This document shows positions 40,092 through 49,644 of a DNA stretch of 64,000 bases, piece after piece. The stretch covers positions 186,001 through 250,000 of the forward strand of contig NZ_JAVFVT010000004.1 in the NCBI RefSeq assembly GCF_030929555.1. Direction: 5' to 3'. The position numbers and the translations under genes are program-made. Every line of letters starts with the position of its first letter. Position 1 is the first letter of the stretch. Below the pieces are notes generated by a model. It was not told the origin of the DNA. It saw only the letters and a program-made list of their open reading frames with translations, and did no database searches. The stretch is from Paenibacillus sp. LHD-117. GTDB taxonomy: Bacteria; Bacillota; Bacilli; Paenibacillales; Paenibacillaceae.

Positions 40092-41825
40092 ATGCGATTA
40101 AGAGAAAATACGTTTGCCAAAATCATCATCCTGATCGTCCTCTTATTGATTCCGATCATACTCTTGTATACGCTTTCAACTCGGACGAGCATGAACGTTA
40201 TCAAGGACGAGATGCAGTCGCTCAAGCAGAAGGACATTACCTATCTTGCGGACGAGATCGACCGCAGCGTTAAGACCCTCTCTTCGCTCGGCTTCCTGCT
40301 CAGCGAGGATATCCATATTCAGCAGCTGCAGACGCTTCATCTGATCGACAGCGCGTACGAGCGCAACGACGAGCGCTTGCGCATCATGGAGCGGCTCCGC
40401 CTGCTGAACGTTTCCCAGCGTTGGGACACGCAGTACAGCATCCTGGCGCCGGAGAACGAACAGTTCGTGTCAACGAACAAGTATTTGAAATACGATCTGG
40501 ACTCGGTGAAGAAGCTGCTCGCTCCGAAGTGGAAGTACGAGGAGATGACGATCCAGAATTTGAAGCAAATGCGGTTCGTCCGCCATATCGTGAAACCTGC
40601 AAGCAAGCTGGCGAATATCGACAAGGCCGGCATTATCGTAGAGATTTCGTTCCCCGACGAGCATATCGTCAAAGATTTGGACGCGTTCAAGCAGACGGGA
40701 AAGGGCGATCCGTTCCTGATAAACGCGGACGGCGGGACCCTTCTGAACCAAAGCTCTGACGCGGCGATGGTCGCCAGCATCGGCGGCCTTCTGCGCTCGG
40801 AGGAAATCTCGCTTGACGCCGGCAACGAGATCGTGAAGATCGGGGGCAGCGAATTTCTTGTCACGATCGCGCCGATCCGGATGCTGGACTGGTATCTCGT
40901 CGATTACATGCCGCTCGAGGACGTCATGCAGCCGATCGTCAAAACGCAAATCCTGTTCTACGGCTCGGTCATCCTTCTGCTTGCGATGAGCCTTCTGGCT
41001 GCGTACTTGCTGTACCGCAACGTGCAGCGTCCGATCGGGCTGCTCATCCGCAACGTCAAGCGTCTGCAGGAAGGCAATTACTCGACGCGGATCAACGTCA
41101 ATCCGAAGAACGAGTTCGGGTACTTGTTCCAGCGGTTCAACGACATGGCCGCGGAGACCGAACGGCTCATCGGCAAGGTATACGTCGAGGAGCTTAGGCG
41201 CAGGGAAGCGAACGTTAAGCAGCTGCAGTCCCAGATCAACCCGCATTTCCTGTACAATTGTTTCGCGCTTATTCGCAGCCTCGCCCGGCTCGATAAGAAA
41301 GATTCTGTCATGAAGCTCTCCATGCATTTGTCCAAATATTACAGATATACGACGCGCGTCGAGAAGCTGACCGCGACGCTTCGCGAAGAGCTTCAGCTGC
41401 TGGAGAGCTACCTCGAAATCCAACGATTTCATATCCAGCATATGGCCTACCGGATCGATGTCCCGGACGGGATGCTGGAGCTTGAAGTTCCTCGCTTGCT
41501 TCTGCAGCCGGTCGTCGAGAATGCCGTCTTGCACGGCATCGAGCAATACGACGGCGACGGCCTGATCGTGATAACCGGCATCGCCTCGGCCGAATGGAAC
41601 GAGATCATCGTCGAGGACAACGGAATCGGCATGTCGGAGGAAGCGCTGCGCAAGCTGGAGCTTGCGATCGTGGAGACACCGGACGACACGACCGGCTGCG
41701 CGCTGTGGAACATCAGGCAGCGCATGCTGTTCCAGTTTGGAGAGGGCGCGTCGCTGGCCTTCCGCTTGCGGCCGAACGGCGGCGTCGCCGTTCATCTGAA
41801 GTGGCCTGCGGGGACGAGCGGATAA
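40092..41825 (+). CDS. YesM-type sensor histidine kinase (glucan locus)
   Basis: The 578-aa membrane kinase has a first span at about residues 11-31, an extracellular sensor domain, a second span at about 290-312, a HAMP domain, the His_kinase box with phospho-acceptor His385 in QINPHFLYN, and a HATPase domain (VVENAVLHGI, VEDNGIGM). ATG at 40092 follows GAGAGGT at seven bases. It pairs with the AraC-type regulator 47 bp downstream; both are divergent from the transporter operon they most likely activate in response to an oligosaccharide. Confidence 0.93.
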   Translation: MRLRENTFAKIIILIVLLLIPIILLYTLSTRTSMNVIKDEMQSLKQKDITYLADEIDRSVKTLSSLGFLLSEDIHIQQLQTLHLIDSAYERNDERLRIMERLRLLNVSQRWDTQYSILAPENEQFVSTNKYLKYDLDSVKKLLAPKWKYEEMTIQNLKQMRFVRHIVKPASKLANIDKAGIIVEISFPDEHIVKDLDAFKQTGKGDPFLINADGGTLLNQSSDAAMVASIGGLLRSEEISLDAGNEIVKIGGSEFLVTIAPIRMLDWYLVDYMPLEDVMQPIVKTQILFYGSVILLLAMSLLAAYLLYRNVQRPIGLLIRNVKRLQEGNYSTRINVNPKNEFGYLFQRFNDMAAETERLIGKVYVEELRRREANVKQLQSQINPHFLYNCFALIRSLARLDKKDSVMKLSMHLSKYYRYTTRVEKLTATLREELQLLESYLEIQRFHIQHMAYRIDVPDGMLELEVPRLLLQPVVENAVLHGIEQYDGDGLIVITGIASAEWNEIIVEDNGIGMSEEALRKLELAIVETPDDTTGCALWNIRQRMLFQFGEGASLAFRLRPNGGVAVHLKWPAGTSG

Positions 41826-41872
41826 AACATTTGACAACCGAGAGAGAACATTTCCAGAGGGAGTGAAAAACG

Positions 41873-43477
41873 ATGTACCAATTGTTAATTGTGGACGATC
41901 AGCCGGATTTGGTGGAGGACCTCGCGACGATGCTTCCCTGGGAGAGCATCGGGATCGGAGCCGTCTTCCAGGCCGGCTCCGGAACGGAAGCGCTTGACGT
42001 CATGAAGGAGACGCCGATCGATATCGTCATTTCGGATATTCGCATGCCGGGCCTGTCGGGCCTCGATCTGATCGAGACGATCCGCGCGACCTGGAGCCAC
42101 GTGAAATGTATTCTTTTGTCCGGCTACAACGACTTCGAATACGCGCAGCGCGCGCTGAAGAGCCAGGCCAGCGACTATCTGCTCAAGCCGGTCGAGGACG
42201 AGGAGCTGCTGCAAGCCGTCCGGTCTGCCATTGCCGCGCTCGAAAGCCGCTGGCTGGAGGTCAGCTCCCATCAGGGCGCGATCGCGACGCTCAAGGATAA
42301 TCTCCCCATCGTGCGGAGCCACTTGCTCGCCGCGCTGCTCAAGGGGAGGCGCTACTACGGCGCCGAATGGGAGAAGAAGCTCGGCATGCTGCACCTCGCG
42401 CTTCCGGCAGAGTCTCCGATGAGCATGATGCTGCTGCGGATGGAGGATTATTTCGCAAGCCAGAACGAAACCGACAGCTCCCTCTTCCAATACGCGATCT
42501 GCAACATCGCCGAGGAAATTTTCGCGGACGGCTTTAAGCTGTGGAATATGATGGACGATTACGGGTATTGCGTGTTTCTCATCCTGCCGAGCGACGGATG
42601 CTCGCGTCTCGAGATGACGGTTATCGAGCAGAAAATGTCGCACTTGCAGCATTATGTCAAGCTCTACCTCAAAGGCACGATATCGCTGGCGGCGAGCAAA
42701 CAAGTCCGTTTCCCGGACGACATCGCGGTCATCTACGAACAGCTGCTGGGCAGCTTCCGCCAGCGGATCGGCGGAGAACGAGACTTTTTCTACACGCTCG
42801 CCGAAGAGAACGGATCGTCCGAAGCCAGCTCCCTATCCCAGCTCTATCAGCCGCCGCTCCTTCATCACCTGCTGGAAGCCGGGCAATGGGAGGCGACGGA
42901 AACGAAGCTTGAGGCGATTTTCGCCGAGCTGGAGCAGAAGTGGGGAGACAGCCACGAGCATATTCTGGAGACGTACTACTCCGTCGTCAGCTCGCTCAGC
43001 TACTCGATTCACAAAAATAAACTGTGGATGGCCGACATCATGGGCGCCGAATTTAATCAACTGCTCGGCGGCCCTCACTTCCATACGATCCGGCAACTTA
43101 AGGAGTGGACGGCGGAGGTCGTCGGCTCGTACCGGGGCAACGTCGCGGGACGGGCGCAGGATTCGCGTTCTGGCATTATCAAGAAAGTGCAGGAATACGC
43201 CTCCTCTCGTCTAGATACGGCCTCGCTTCAGTCGATCGCCGAGAATGTATACCTAAACCCTTCGTACCTGTCCAAAGTGTACAAGCTCGAGACGGGCGAA
43301 GGGATCAGCGATTATTTGTCCCGGCTCAAAATGGAAAAAGCCGCCCATATGCTGCGATCCTCGCAAGAAAAAATTTACGAGATCGCGGCCATGGTCGGCT
43401 ATCAGAAAACGAGCTATTTTATCAAGGTGTTCAAGGAGCGTTACGGCGTCACGCCGCAAGAATTCAGGGATTCATGA
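41873..43477 (+). CDS. YesN-type AraC response regulator (glucan locus)
   Basis: The 534-aa product has an N-terminal receiver domain with acidic pocket D8/D9 and phospho-acceptor Asp55 (VISDIRMPG), a long middle region, and a C-terminal double helix-turn-helix of the AraC family (about 430-534: SLQSIAENVYLNPSYLSKVY, then KIYEIAAMVGYQKTSYFIKV). It is the partner of the upstream YesM-type kinase. The convergent GH38 gene ends 52 bp beyond its stop, with only a short GCGGGA/TCCCGC hairpin (43507-43520) between. Confidence 0.93.
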   Translation: MYQLLIVDDQPDLVEDLATMLPWESIGIGAVFQAGSGTEALDVMKETPIDIVISDIRMPGLSGLDLIETIRATWSHVKCILLSGYNDFEYAQRALKSQASDYLLKPVEDEELLQAVRSAIAALESRWLEVSSHQGAIATLKDNLPIVRSHLLAALLKGRRYYGAEWEKKLGMLHLALPAESPMSMMLLRMEDYFASQNETDSSLFQYAICNIAEEIFADGFKLWNMMDDYGYCVFLILPSDGCSRLEMTVIEQKMSHLQHYVKLYLKGTISLAASKQVRFPDDIAVIYEQLLGSFRQRIGGERDFFYTLAEENGSSEASSLSQLYQPPLLHHLLEAGQWEATETKLEAIFAELEQKWGDSHEHILETYYSVVSSLSYSIHKNKLWMADIMGAEFNQLLGGPHFHTIRQLKEWTAEVVGSYRGNVAGRAQDSRSGIIKKVQEYASSRLDTASLQSIAENVYLNPSYLSKVYKLETGEGISDYLSRLKMEKAAHMLRSSQEKIYEIAAMVGYQKTSYFIKVFKERYGVTPQEFRDS

Positions 43478-43529
43478 CGTGCAAACGATCGTACGGTCCC
43501 CACGCGGCGGGAGTTCCCGCTGTGCTGCC

Positions 43530-46301
43530 TTATTCGCGTCCGTTGCGTACGCCGACCGTAACGATCTCGTAAGGTTCGGCCTTCCGAACGGCGACGCCGT
43601 CAGAATCCGCGATAACAAGGTCTTCGCCAGAACGGCGTTCCAAAATATCGCTGACATAGGCTTCGGCGGCTCCTTCGGGGAGCCGTATCCGCAGTTCGTC
43701 ACGGCGGGCTCCCATGTTAAACCATCTCAGCATGAGATCGCCGGAATCCTCCGCGATCTTCATCGAAGCGAAAGCCAGCTCGTCGCCCGTCCACGAGAGC
43801 ATCGCCGCGCGGGGCTGCAGCCTGCCCGACTGAATGCCGGTCTGCGCGGTTTGCCATTCCGTCTGCGTCTGATAAGCGCGCGCGTACGCCTCGAAGCGGC
43901 CGCGCTCGCCGTCGTGAGGCAGCAGCGTCATTTGGAAACGATATTCGCCTAGACACTGCGCTTCCGGCGTCGGGAAGACGCCCCAATCGCCCAGCTCGCC
44001 GACGGCGCGCAGCAGCGTAACGGCGATCGTACCACGACCGTCGCGAAGCAGCTCGTATTCGTTCAGGCCCAGATTGGCTACGGTCAAGCCCGCCCGTTCC
44101 TCGCTAACGTCAACGAAAGCCTGCTGATGCTGGCCGTTGCTCGGATTCCGCCATTCGGCCGTAGGCTGGTTATCCCGCCTCGCCGCTTCGAAGACGGAGT
44201 CCGCGTAGTGGTGCGAAGCCGCCAGATCGGTCGGGAACAGCGCACGCACGCGGTGATCCTTGGCTTGGTTGTCGAAAGTAACGTCGATGCCGACGCCGCG
44301 GCTGCCGCGCTCCAGACTGACCACGGCGCGAATCGCAAGCTTGACCGTGCGCTCCTTCGTCCTTCCGCCTCGGCGTTCCGGGAAGTACACGGCTTCCCGT
44401 TTCTCCCGCTCGAACGTTTCGTCCCCCTCTGCAGGGATCTCCAGCTCATGCAGGATTTCCAGAGACGCGCGGAACGCGTTGTTCTCCAGAACCGTCACGG
44501 CTGCCGGCTTGCCTTGCGTCGTGATCGCTTTCTCTCCCTCCGGCTGCCTGAACATGTATTCGTTGCCGATGTCGCCGGCATCCTCGAAGACGAGCAGATC
44601 GCGGTATGTCCGGCCGCTCGCCGCGTCCGAGACGCTCAGGCTGCCGTCCCCGGCGATCTCAATCCGCAGCAGGCCGTTGTCTAGCACCCGCTCACCCGAG
44701 ACGATCGGCGCTGCTTCTTCCGAGACGCCTGCATCGCCGGCAGTCCCGCGCACCCAGGCGAACGTCCGCCAACCGAGCGCCGGCACCGAAGCCGCTTGGA
44801 ACGTCAGCTTCACTCTCCGGCTCATATACGGCTGGCGGAAACGGTCGTCCGGAAGGTCGTAGCCGAATTGCAAGCCAAGATCCTCGATCTCGCAAGCCAC
44901 CGGTTCACCCAGCTCGTTCACGAGCGTTCTTCCGTCGAGGCTGACCGCCTCCATGCGCGCGTTGATCTCGGGGAGCGGAACGCCATCGCGGAAGTAAAGG
45001 CGGCTGACGTCCAGCTCCGCGGCGACTACGCCGGTGCGTTCCCAGCCGCTCGTGTTGAACACGGCGACGGGAAGCGCATCCTCCCCATGCGTCGCGAAGA
45101 CGCTCGTATCGACGTTCGAGACGATCGTCCGCAAGCTGTCGTCCGCGATCGACTCCGCCACATGGCGGCTCTTATCGAACCGCGCGACCATCTCCCGATG
45201 CACTTCGTCGACGCTGCAGCCGCAGATGCTGTCGTGCGGATGATTCTGCATGAGCGTCTTCCATGCGTACACGAACAAATGATGCGGATACGGCTTGCCG
45301 AGCAGATGCGCCATGGCGGCAAGCGGCTCGGCCGTCCGTTCCAGCAGCGACTGTCCCCGCTGGTTCATCTGCTTCAGGTAGACGCGGGCGGATGCCGTGT
45401 TCACGAGGGTCGACCAGCCGTCGGTGCGTTGGCTGCGCAGCTCGCCTTTCACGACGGACAGCTCGCTCGACAGCGACGAACGCACGGCTGCCAAATAATC
45501 GTCGAAGTTGGAATGGACAAAGTCGACGTCGGGGAACAGCTTCTTCGCCGTCTCGATCGCTAGCGGGAGGTCGGTCTGTATCGGCTGATGGTCGCAGCCG
45601 TTCATGTAGAGCAGCTCGCCTGTCGAAGCATACCGCTCGGCATCCGCCAGCTTGCCCGTCCAATAAGCGCGAGCCGCTTCCTCGTCCGTCGGTACTTCGT
45701 TGCCGTTGCTGTACCAGTTCGCGAACAGAATGCCGAGTACCCGGGAGCCGTCGGGACCTTCCCAGAGCAGCTCCGAGAACGACGATTCGTATTCGGAGTC
45801 AGCCACGGTGTTGTTGAATCCCGTCGGCTTCACGCCGCGCCCGAAAAACGCGTTGTCGATGCCGGCTTGCCTCATGAGCTGCGGAGCCTGGCCGACAATG
45901 CCGAACGTATCGGGGAAGTAGCCGATCTTCGAAACCGTGCCGTACGGCTTCGCGTCCCGGTGGCCGATCTGCATATTGCGCACGTTGGCTTCGGAGCTGG
46001 TCAGGAACGCGTCCTGCAGAATGTACCATGGCCCGATGCCGATCCGGCCTTGGCGAATGAGCGATTCCAGCTCTTCCTTTCGTTCCGGCCTCACCTGCAG
46101 GTAATCCTCCAGAATGATCGTTTGCCCGTCCAGGAAAAATTGTTTGTACCCGGGATCCTTCGCCATCGTATCGAGCAGCGTATCCACAAGGCTGATCAGC
46201 CTTACGTGGTGTTTCTCGTAAGGCAAATACCATTCCCGATCCCAGTGGGTGTGGGAGATGATATGCGCCGTTTTTTGGGTATTCACGATGATGCCGCTCA
46301 T
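43530..46301 (-). CDS. GH38 alpha-mannosidase
   Basis: The 923-aa cytoplasmic enzyme is a glycoside hydrolase family 38 alpha-mannosidase: N-terminal catalytic domain beginning with zinc ligands HTHWDREWY (about residues 17-25), the nucleophile region GYFPDTFGIVGQAPQL, then middle and C-terminal beta domains. There is no signal peptide. Its ATG overlaps the TGA of the GH125 gene (TTATGA), so both are made together. With GH125 it should strip alpha-linked mannose from imported N-glycan or mannan oligosaccharides; linkage specificity cannot be read from sequence. Confidence 0.93.
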   Translation of the reverse strand: MSGIIVNTQKTAHIISHTHWDREWYLPYEKHHVRLISLVDTLLDTMAKDPGYKQFFLDGQTIILEDYLQVRPERKEELESLIRQGRIGIGPWYILQDAFLTSSEANVRNMQIGHRDAKPYGTVSKIGYFPDTFGIVGQAPQLMRQAGIDNAFFGRGVKPTGFNNTVADSEYESSFSELLWEGPDGSRVLGILFANWYSNGNEVPTDEEAARAYWTGKLADAERYASTGELLYMNGCDHQPIQTDLPLAIETAKKLFPDVDFVHSNFDDYLAAVRSSLSSELSVVKGELRSQRTDGWSTLVNTASARVYLKQMNQRGQSLLERTAEPLAAMAHLLGKPYPHHLFVYAWKTLMQNHPHDSICGCSVDEVHREMVARFDKSRHVAESIADDSLRTIVSNVDTSVFATHGEDALPVAVFNTSGWERTGVVAAELDVSRLYFRDGVPLPEINARMEAVSLDGRTLVNELGEPVACEIEDLGLQFGYDLPDDRFRQPYMSRRVKLTFQAASVPALGWRTFAWVRGTAGDAGVSEEAAPIVSGERVLDNGLLRIEIAGDGSLSVSDAASGRTYRDLLVFEDAGDIGNEYMFRQPEGEKAITTQGKPAAVTVLENNAFRASLEILHELEIPAEGDETFEREKREAVYFPERRGGRTKERTVKLAIRAVVSLERGSRGVGIDVTFDNQAKDHRVRALFPTDLAASHHYADSVFEAARRDNQPTAEWRNPSNGQHQQAFVDVSEERAGLTVANLGLNEYELLRDGRGTIAVTLLRAVGELGDWGVFPTPEAQCLGEYRFQMTLLPHDGERGRFEAYARAYQTQTEWQTAQTGIQSGRLQPRAAMLSWTGDELAFASMKIAEDSGDLMLRWFNMGARRDELRIRLPEGAAEAYVSDILERRSGEDLVIADSDGVAVRKAEPYEIVTVGVRNGRE

Positions 46302-47617
46302 AACAATCCTTCTTTCATCGCTTTATAAACAAGCTGCGAGAACAGACTGTTCGACCACGCGAACCAGCTGCGCGTGAAGACGGCCGGATCGTCGGCATGG
46401 AACCCTTCGTGCATGTAGCCGGTATCCGCGTCCGTCGCTTCCAGCAGGGCGATCATCGCCAGCTTCTCTTCGGCCGTCTCCGCGGTCAGCCCTTGCATGG
46501 ACAATGCCATATGCCAGATGTAGCCTTCCGGCGTATGCGGGCTGCCGATGCCGCTCGCGGCTTTGCCCTCGAAGTAAAACGGGTTTTCCTTGCTCAGCGC
46601 GAAACGGCGCGTATTGCGGTAGATCGGATCGTCCGCCGCAGCGTATCCGAGATACGGAATCGACATCAACCCCGGCGTTCCCGCATCGTCCATGAGGCAG
46701 TAGTTGCCGAACCCGTCCGTCTCGTAGGCATAGATCGGCCCGAATTCCGGGTGGCGGTAGATGCCGTACAATCGGATGCCGTGATCGACCTCCTCTTCCA
46801 GCGCCTTCAGTTCCGCAAGCATCGCCATGTCGCGGAACACCCACTCGGCGAACTCCTGCATCTGCCGCAGGGCGACCACGGCGAACATGTTGGCCGGTAT
46901 GTTGTAATGGAAGTCGCAGGCGTCATCGCTGGAACGGAAGCCGGACCAGATCATGCCCGTATAATTGACCGGCATGCCCATTCCGCCGCCCCGCAGCGAA
47001 TCGGTCGGAATGCCGTTATTCCGCGTGAACCGGTACGGCGACGATTCGGCATGGCGCTGCTCCGTCTTCCACAGCTCGAGAATCGTGCGCAGCATCGCCT
47101 TGAACCCGCTGTCGAAGATGTCCGTCAGCCCGGTTTCCTTCCAGTACACGTACGTGAGACGGATCGTGAAGCAGGCCGAATCCAGCTCGAACTTGCGTTC
47201 CCAAACCCACGGCCCCATCTCCGTGACGTCCGTCGTGTTCCAATGCCAGTCGTTCGCCGATTCGTTGAACGCGTTGGCGTAAGGATCGATGGCGATGTAT
47301 TGCACATGGCGCTTGATCAGCCCGCCGATGACGCGCTGCAGATCGGGATCGTCTTTGGCGAGCGGGACGTAATGGATCACTTGCTCGACGGAGTCGCGCA
47401 GCCAGCATGCCGGAATATCCCCGGTGATGACGAAGGTCGTCCCGTCATCCATCAGCTTCGTCGTCGTTTCGAGCGTATTCGGGAAGCAGTTCAGAAATTG
47501 TTTGAGCAGCTTCGGGCGGTGGGCCAGCTTCTCCCTCGCCTCGGCGAGCACCTCTTGCACCGCTTCGGGCAGCGGCAGCCGCGGCATCGGTATTTTCGGA
47601 AGTCGGAATTGTTCCAT
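46298..47617 (-). CDS. GH125 exo-alpha-1,6-mannosidase
   Basis: The 439-aa product belongs to GH125 (formerly DUF1237), inverting exo-alpha-1,6-mannosidases with an (alpha/alpha)6 barrel. Diagnostic stretches are GDIPACWLRDSVEQV (about residues 66-80), DPYANAFNE and NDWHWNTTD, and MPVNYTGMIWSGFRSSDDAC. No signal peptide is present, so it acts in the cytoplasm on imported oligosaccharides. It follows two permease genes by about 50 bp and is translationally coupled to GH38. Confidence 0.93.
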   Translation of the reverse strand: MEQFRLPKIPMPRLPLPEAVQEVLAEAREKLAHRPKLLKQFLNCFPNTLETTTKLMDDGTTFVITGDIPACWLRDSVEQVIHYVPLAKDDPDLQRVIGGLIKRHVQYIAIDPYANAFNESANDWHWNTTDVTEMGPWVWERKFELDSACFTIRLTYVYWKETGLTDIFDSGFKAMLRTILELWKTEQRHAESSPYRFTRNNGIPTDSLRGGGMGMPVNYTGMIWSGFRSSDDACDFHYNIPANMFAVVALRQMQEFAEWVFRDMAMLAELKALEEEVDHGIRLYGIYRHPEFGPIYAYETDGFGNYCLMDDAGTPGLMSIPYLGYAAADDPIYRNTRRFALSKENPFYFEGKAASGIGSPHTPEGYIWHMALSMQGLTAETAEEKLAMIALLEATDADTGYMHEGFHADDPAVFTRSWFAWSNSLFSQLVYKAMKEGLL

Positions 47618-47671
47618 GTCTACTTATTCCTCCAGTTGTCGTAAGTGTTCGGGCAAGCCCGGTCTCCGGCC

Positions 47672-48589
47672 TTATTCTTTTACGGCGCCGATCGTGAGGC
47701 CCTGGATGAAGTAGCGCTGGAAGAACGGATACGCGAACACGATCGGACCCGTCGCCAGCACGACCATCGCCATTCGGGAAGTATCCTGCGGCATATCCTG
47801 CAGGACGCCCATATTGATCGACGTATTTTGCGAGTTTTGCAAAATGAACTGCATGCTGTTCTCGATCCGCATCAGCATCGACTGCAGCGGCACCAGATGA
47901 GGTTCGTCGATATACAGCAGCGCGTTGAACCAGTCGTTCCAATAGCCGAGCGTATTAAAAAGCGCGATCGTGGCGATGCCGGGAAGAGACAGCGGCAGCA
48001 CGAGCCGGAAAAAGATGCCGAACTCGCCCGCGCCGTCGATTTTGCCGGATTCGATAATGGCTCCCGGCACCATCGTCGCGAAGAACGTTCGCATGATCAT
48101 GATGTAAAAGGCGTTGACGAGCAGCGGCATCACAAGCGCCCAGATGGAGTTTTTGAGCCCGAGCAGCTGGGTCGCCACAATGTAGGTCGGCACGAGACCG
48201 CCATTAAACAACATCGTGAAAAACGCGTAAAACGCGAAGAAATTGCGGTATTTGAACGACTTGCGCGAGATGGCGTACGCGAACAGGGTCGTGATGACCA
48301 AGCTGATCAGCGTGCCGACGACCGTAATTAAGATCGTTACGCCATAGGAACGCAGCAGTTGGTCGCCGGTTTGGAACACGTACTTATAAGCCTCCAGGCT
48401 GAGCTTCTCCGGAAACACGCTGTAGCCGTTCATGGCGAGCGTGCTTTCGTCCGTGAAGGAAATAATCGTCACGAACAGGAACGGAAACACGCACAGGAAC
48501 GCGATAATTCCCGCGACCGCGTTAAAGGCGATATTCCAACCCGCCGTCAGCCTCTGGAAGTCGCGAGGTTGTTTGTTTGCTTTAATCAC
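47672..48589 (-). CDS. sugar ABC transporter permease (YtcP type), mannan locus
   Basis: The 305-aa permease has six spans, the EAA loop IESGKIDGAGEFGIFF, and a C-terminal YPFFQRYFIQGLTIGAVKE ending like its glucan-locus counterpart. It lies 19 bp after the LplB-type gene. Substrate is inferred as a mannose-containing oligosaccharide from the GH125 and GH38 genes that follow. Confidence 0.92.
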   Translation of the reverse strand: MIKANKQPRDFQRLTAGWNIAFNAVAGIIAFLCVFPFLFVTIISFTDESTLAMNGYSVFPEKLSLEAYKYVFQTGDQLLRSYGVTILITVVGTLISLVITTLFAYAISRKSFKYRNFFAFYAFFTMLFNGGLVPTYIVATQLLGLKNSIWALVMPLLVNAFYIMIMRTFFATMVPGAIIESGKIDGAGEFGIFFRLVLPLSLPGIATIALFNTLGYWNDWFNALLYIDEPHLVPLQSMLMRIENSMQFILQNSQNTSINMGVLQDMPQDTSRMAMVVLATGPIVFAYPFFQRYFIQGLTIGAVKE

Positions 48590-48608
48590 ATCGATTGCTC
48601 CTCTCCAC

Positions 48609-49553
48609 TTAGAATAATGCGTTGTCCTTGTCGAAGCGGCGTACGATGTAATTCGACGTGATGACCAGGATGAAGCCGATCAGCGATTGGTAAAGTCCCG
48701 CCGCGGTGCTCATGCCGATCTCTCCCGTCGCCTTCAGGCCGCGGTACACGTAAGTGTCGATGACGTTCGTCGCCGAATAAAGCGGACCAGAATCCCTCGG
48801 CACCTGATAGAACAAACCGAAGTCCGCATAGAAAATTTTGCCGATGGCAAGCAGCGTCAAAATGATGATGAGCGGCTTCAGCATCGGGATCGTGACATTG
48901 CGGATTTGCTGCCACTTGTTCGCGCCGTCGATCATCGCCGCCTCGTACAGGGAGCGGTCGATGCCCATAATCGCGGCCAAGTACACGACGCTGCTATACC
49001 CGACCGACTTCCACAGGAATACCACGACGAGTATGAACGGCCACCAGGTTGGGTCGGAATACCAGTTCACGGGATCCACTCCGAAGTTCGCCAGCACCCT
49101 GTTGAGCACGCCGCGGTCGACGCTCAGGAAGCTGAACACAAAGTAGCCGACGATGATCCACGACAGGAAATAGGGAAGAAACATGCCCGTTTGATACACT
49201 TTCGCCAGCCGTTTGTTCGCGATTTCGGATAAGACGATCGCGAGGCCGACCGACAGGATCAAACCGATGACGATAAAGAAGACGTTGTACAAAACGGTGT
49301 TTCTCGTAATAATGTAAGCGTCGTTCGTGCTGAACAGAAACTTGAAGTTGAGCAGTCCCACCCATTCGCTGTTCACGATGCTGGCCCAGAAGCCGTCGCG
49401 GCTAACCCGGTATTGCTTGAAGGCGATCACGAGTCCGGCCATAGGCAAATAGGAGAAAAAGAGAAACCAGAGCGACGCCGGCAGCACCATCATCAGCATC
49501 GCCTTGTTGCGGTTCATATCCTTGAAGAAGCGTCCGATAGCTCCCATGTCCAT
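48609..49553 (-). CDS. sugar ABC transporter permease (LplB type), mannan locus
   Basis: The 314-aa permease contains six spans and the EAA loop YEAAMIDGANKWQQIRNVT. The N-terminal cytoplasmic tail is short. It follows the binding-lipoprotein gene after a stem-loop (49601-49623) that may lower its expression relative to the binding protein. Confidence 0.92.
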   Translation of the reverse strand: MDMGAIGRFFKDMNRNKAMLMMVLPASLWFLFFSYLPMAGLVIAFKQYRVSRDGFWASIVNSEWVGLLNFKFLFSTNDAYIITRNTVLYNVFFIVIGLILSVGLAIVLSEIANKRLAKVYQTGMFLPYFLSWIIVGYFVFSFLSVDRGVLNRVLANFGVDPVNWYSDPTWWPFILVVVFLWKSVGYSSVVYLAAIMGIDRSLYEAAMIDGANKWQQIRNVTIPMLKPLIIILTLLAIGKIFYADFGLFYQVPRDSGPLYSATNVIDTYVYRGLKATGEIGMSTAAGLYQSLIGFILVITSNYIVRRFDKDNALF

Positions 49554-49600
49554 CCACTCCTTGTCTAGAGAAAAATGTGATCCGCGCAGCGTGGAAAGAA

Positions 49601-49623
49601 GGACGAATGTTCACCATTCGTCC
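49601..49623 (-). terminator. stem-loop between binding protein and permease genes
   Basis: GGACGAATG pairs exactly with CATTCGTCC; leftward it is followed by TTCTTT, a weak T-run. Such elements after binding-protein genes commonly act as partial terminators or 3' mRNA stabilisers. Confidence 0.6.
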
Positions 49624-49644
49624 CTTCCTCCAACGATTCGCGTA

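Noticed and set aside
39989..40237. 82-aa leftward frame across the kinase start
   Set aside because: It overlaps the 248-bp repeat and the kinase N-terminus and has no ribosome site.
43507..43520. Terminator between the glucan regulator and the GH38 gene
   Set aside because: The stem is only six pairs with a two-base loop and no T-run in either direction, so it is not called as a terminator.
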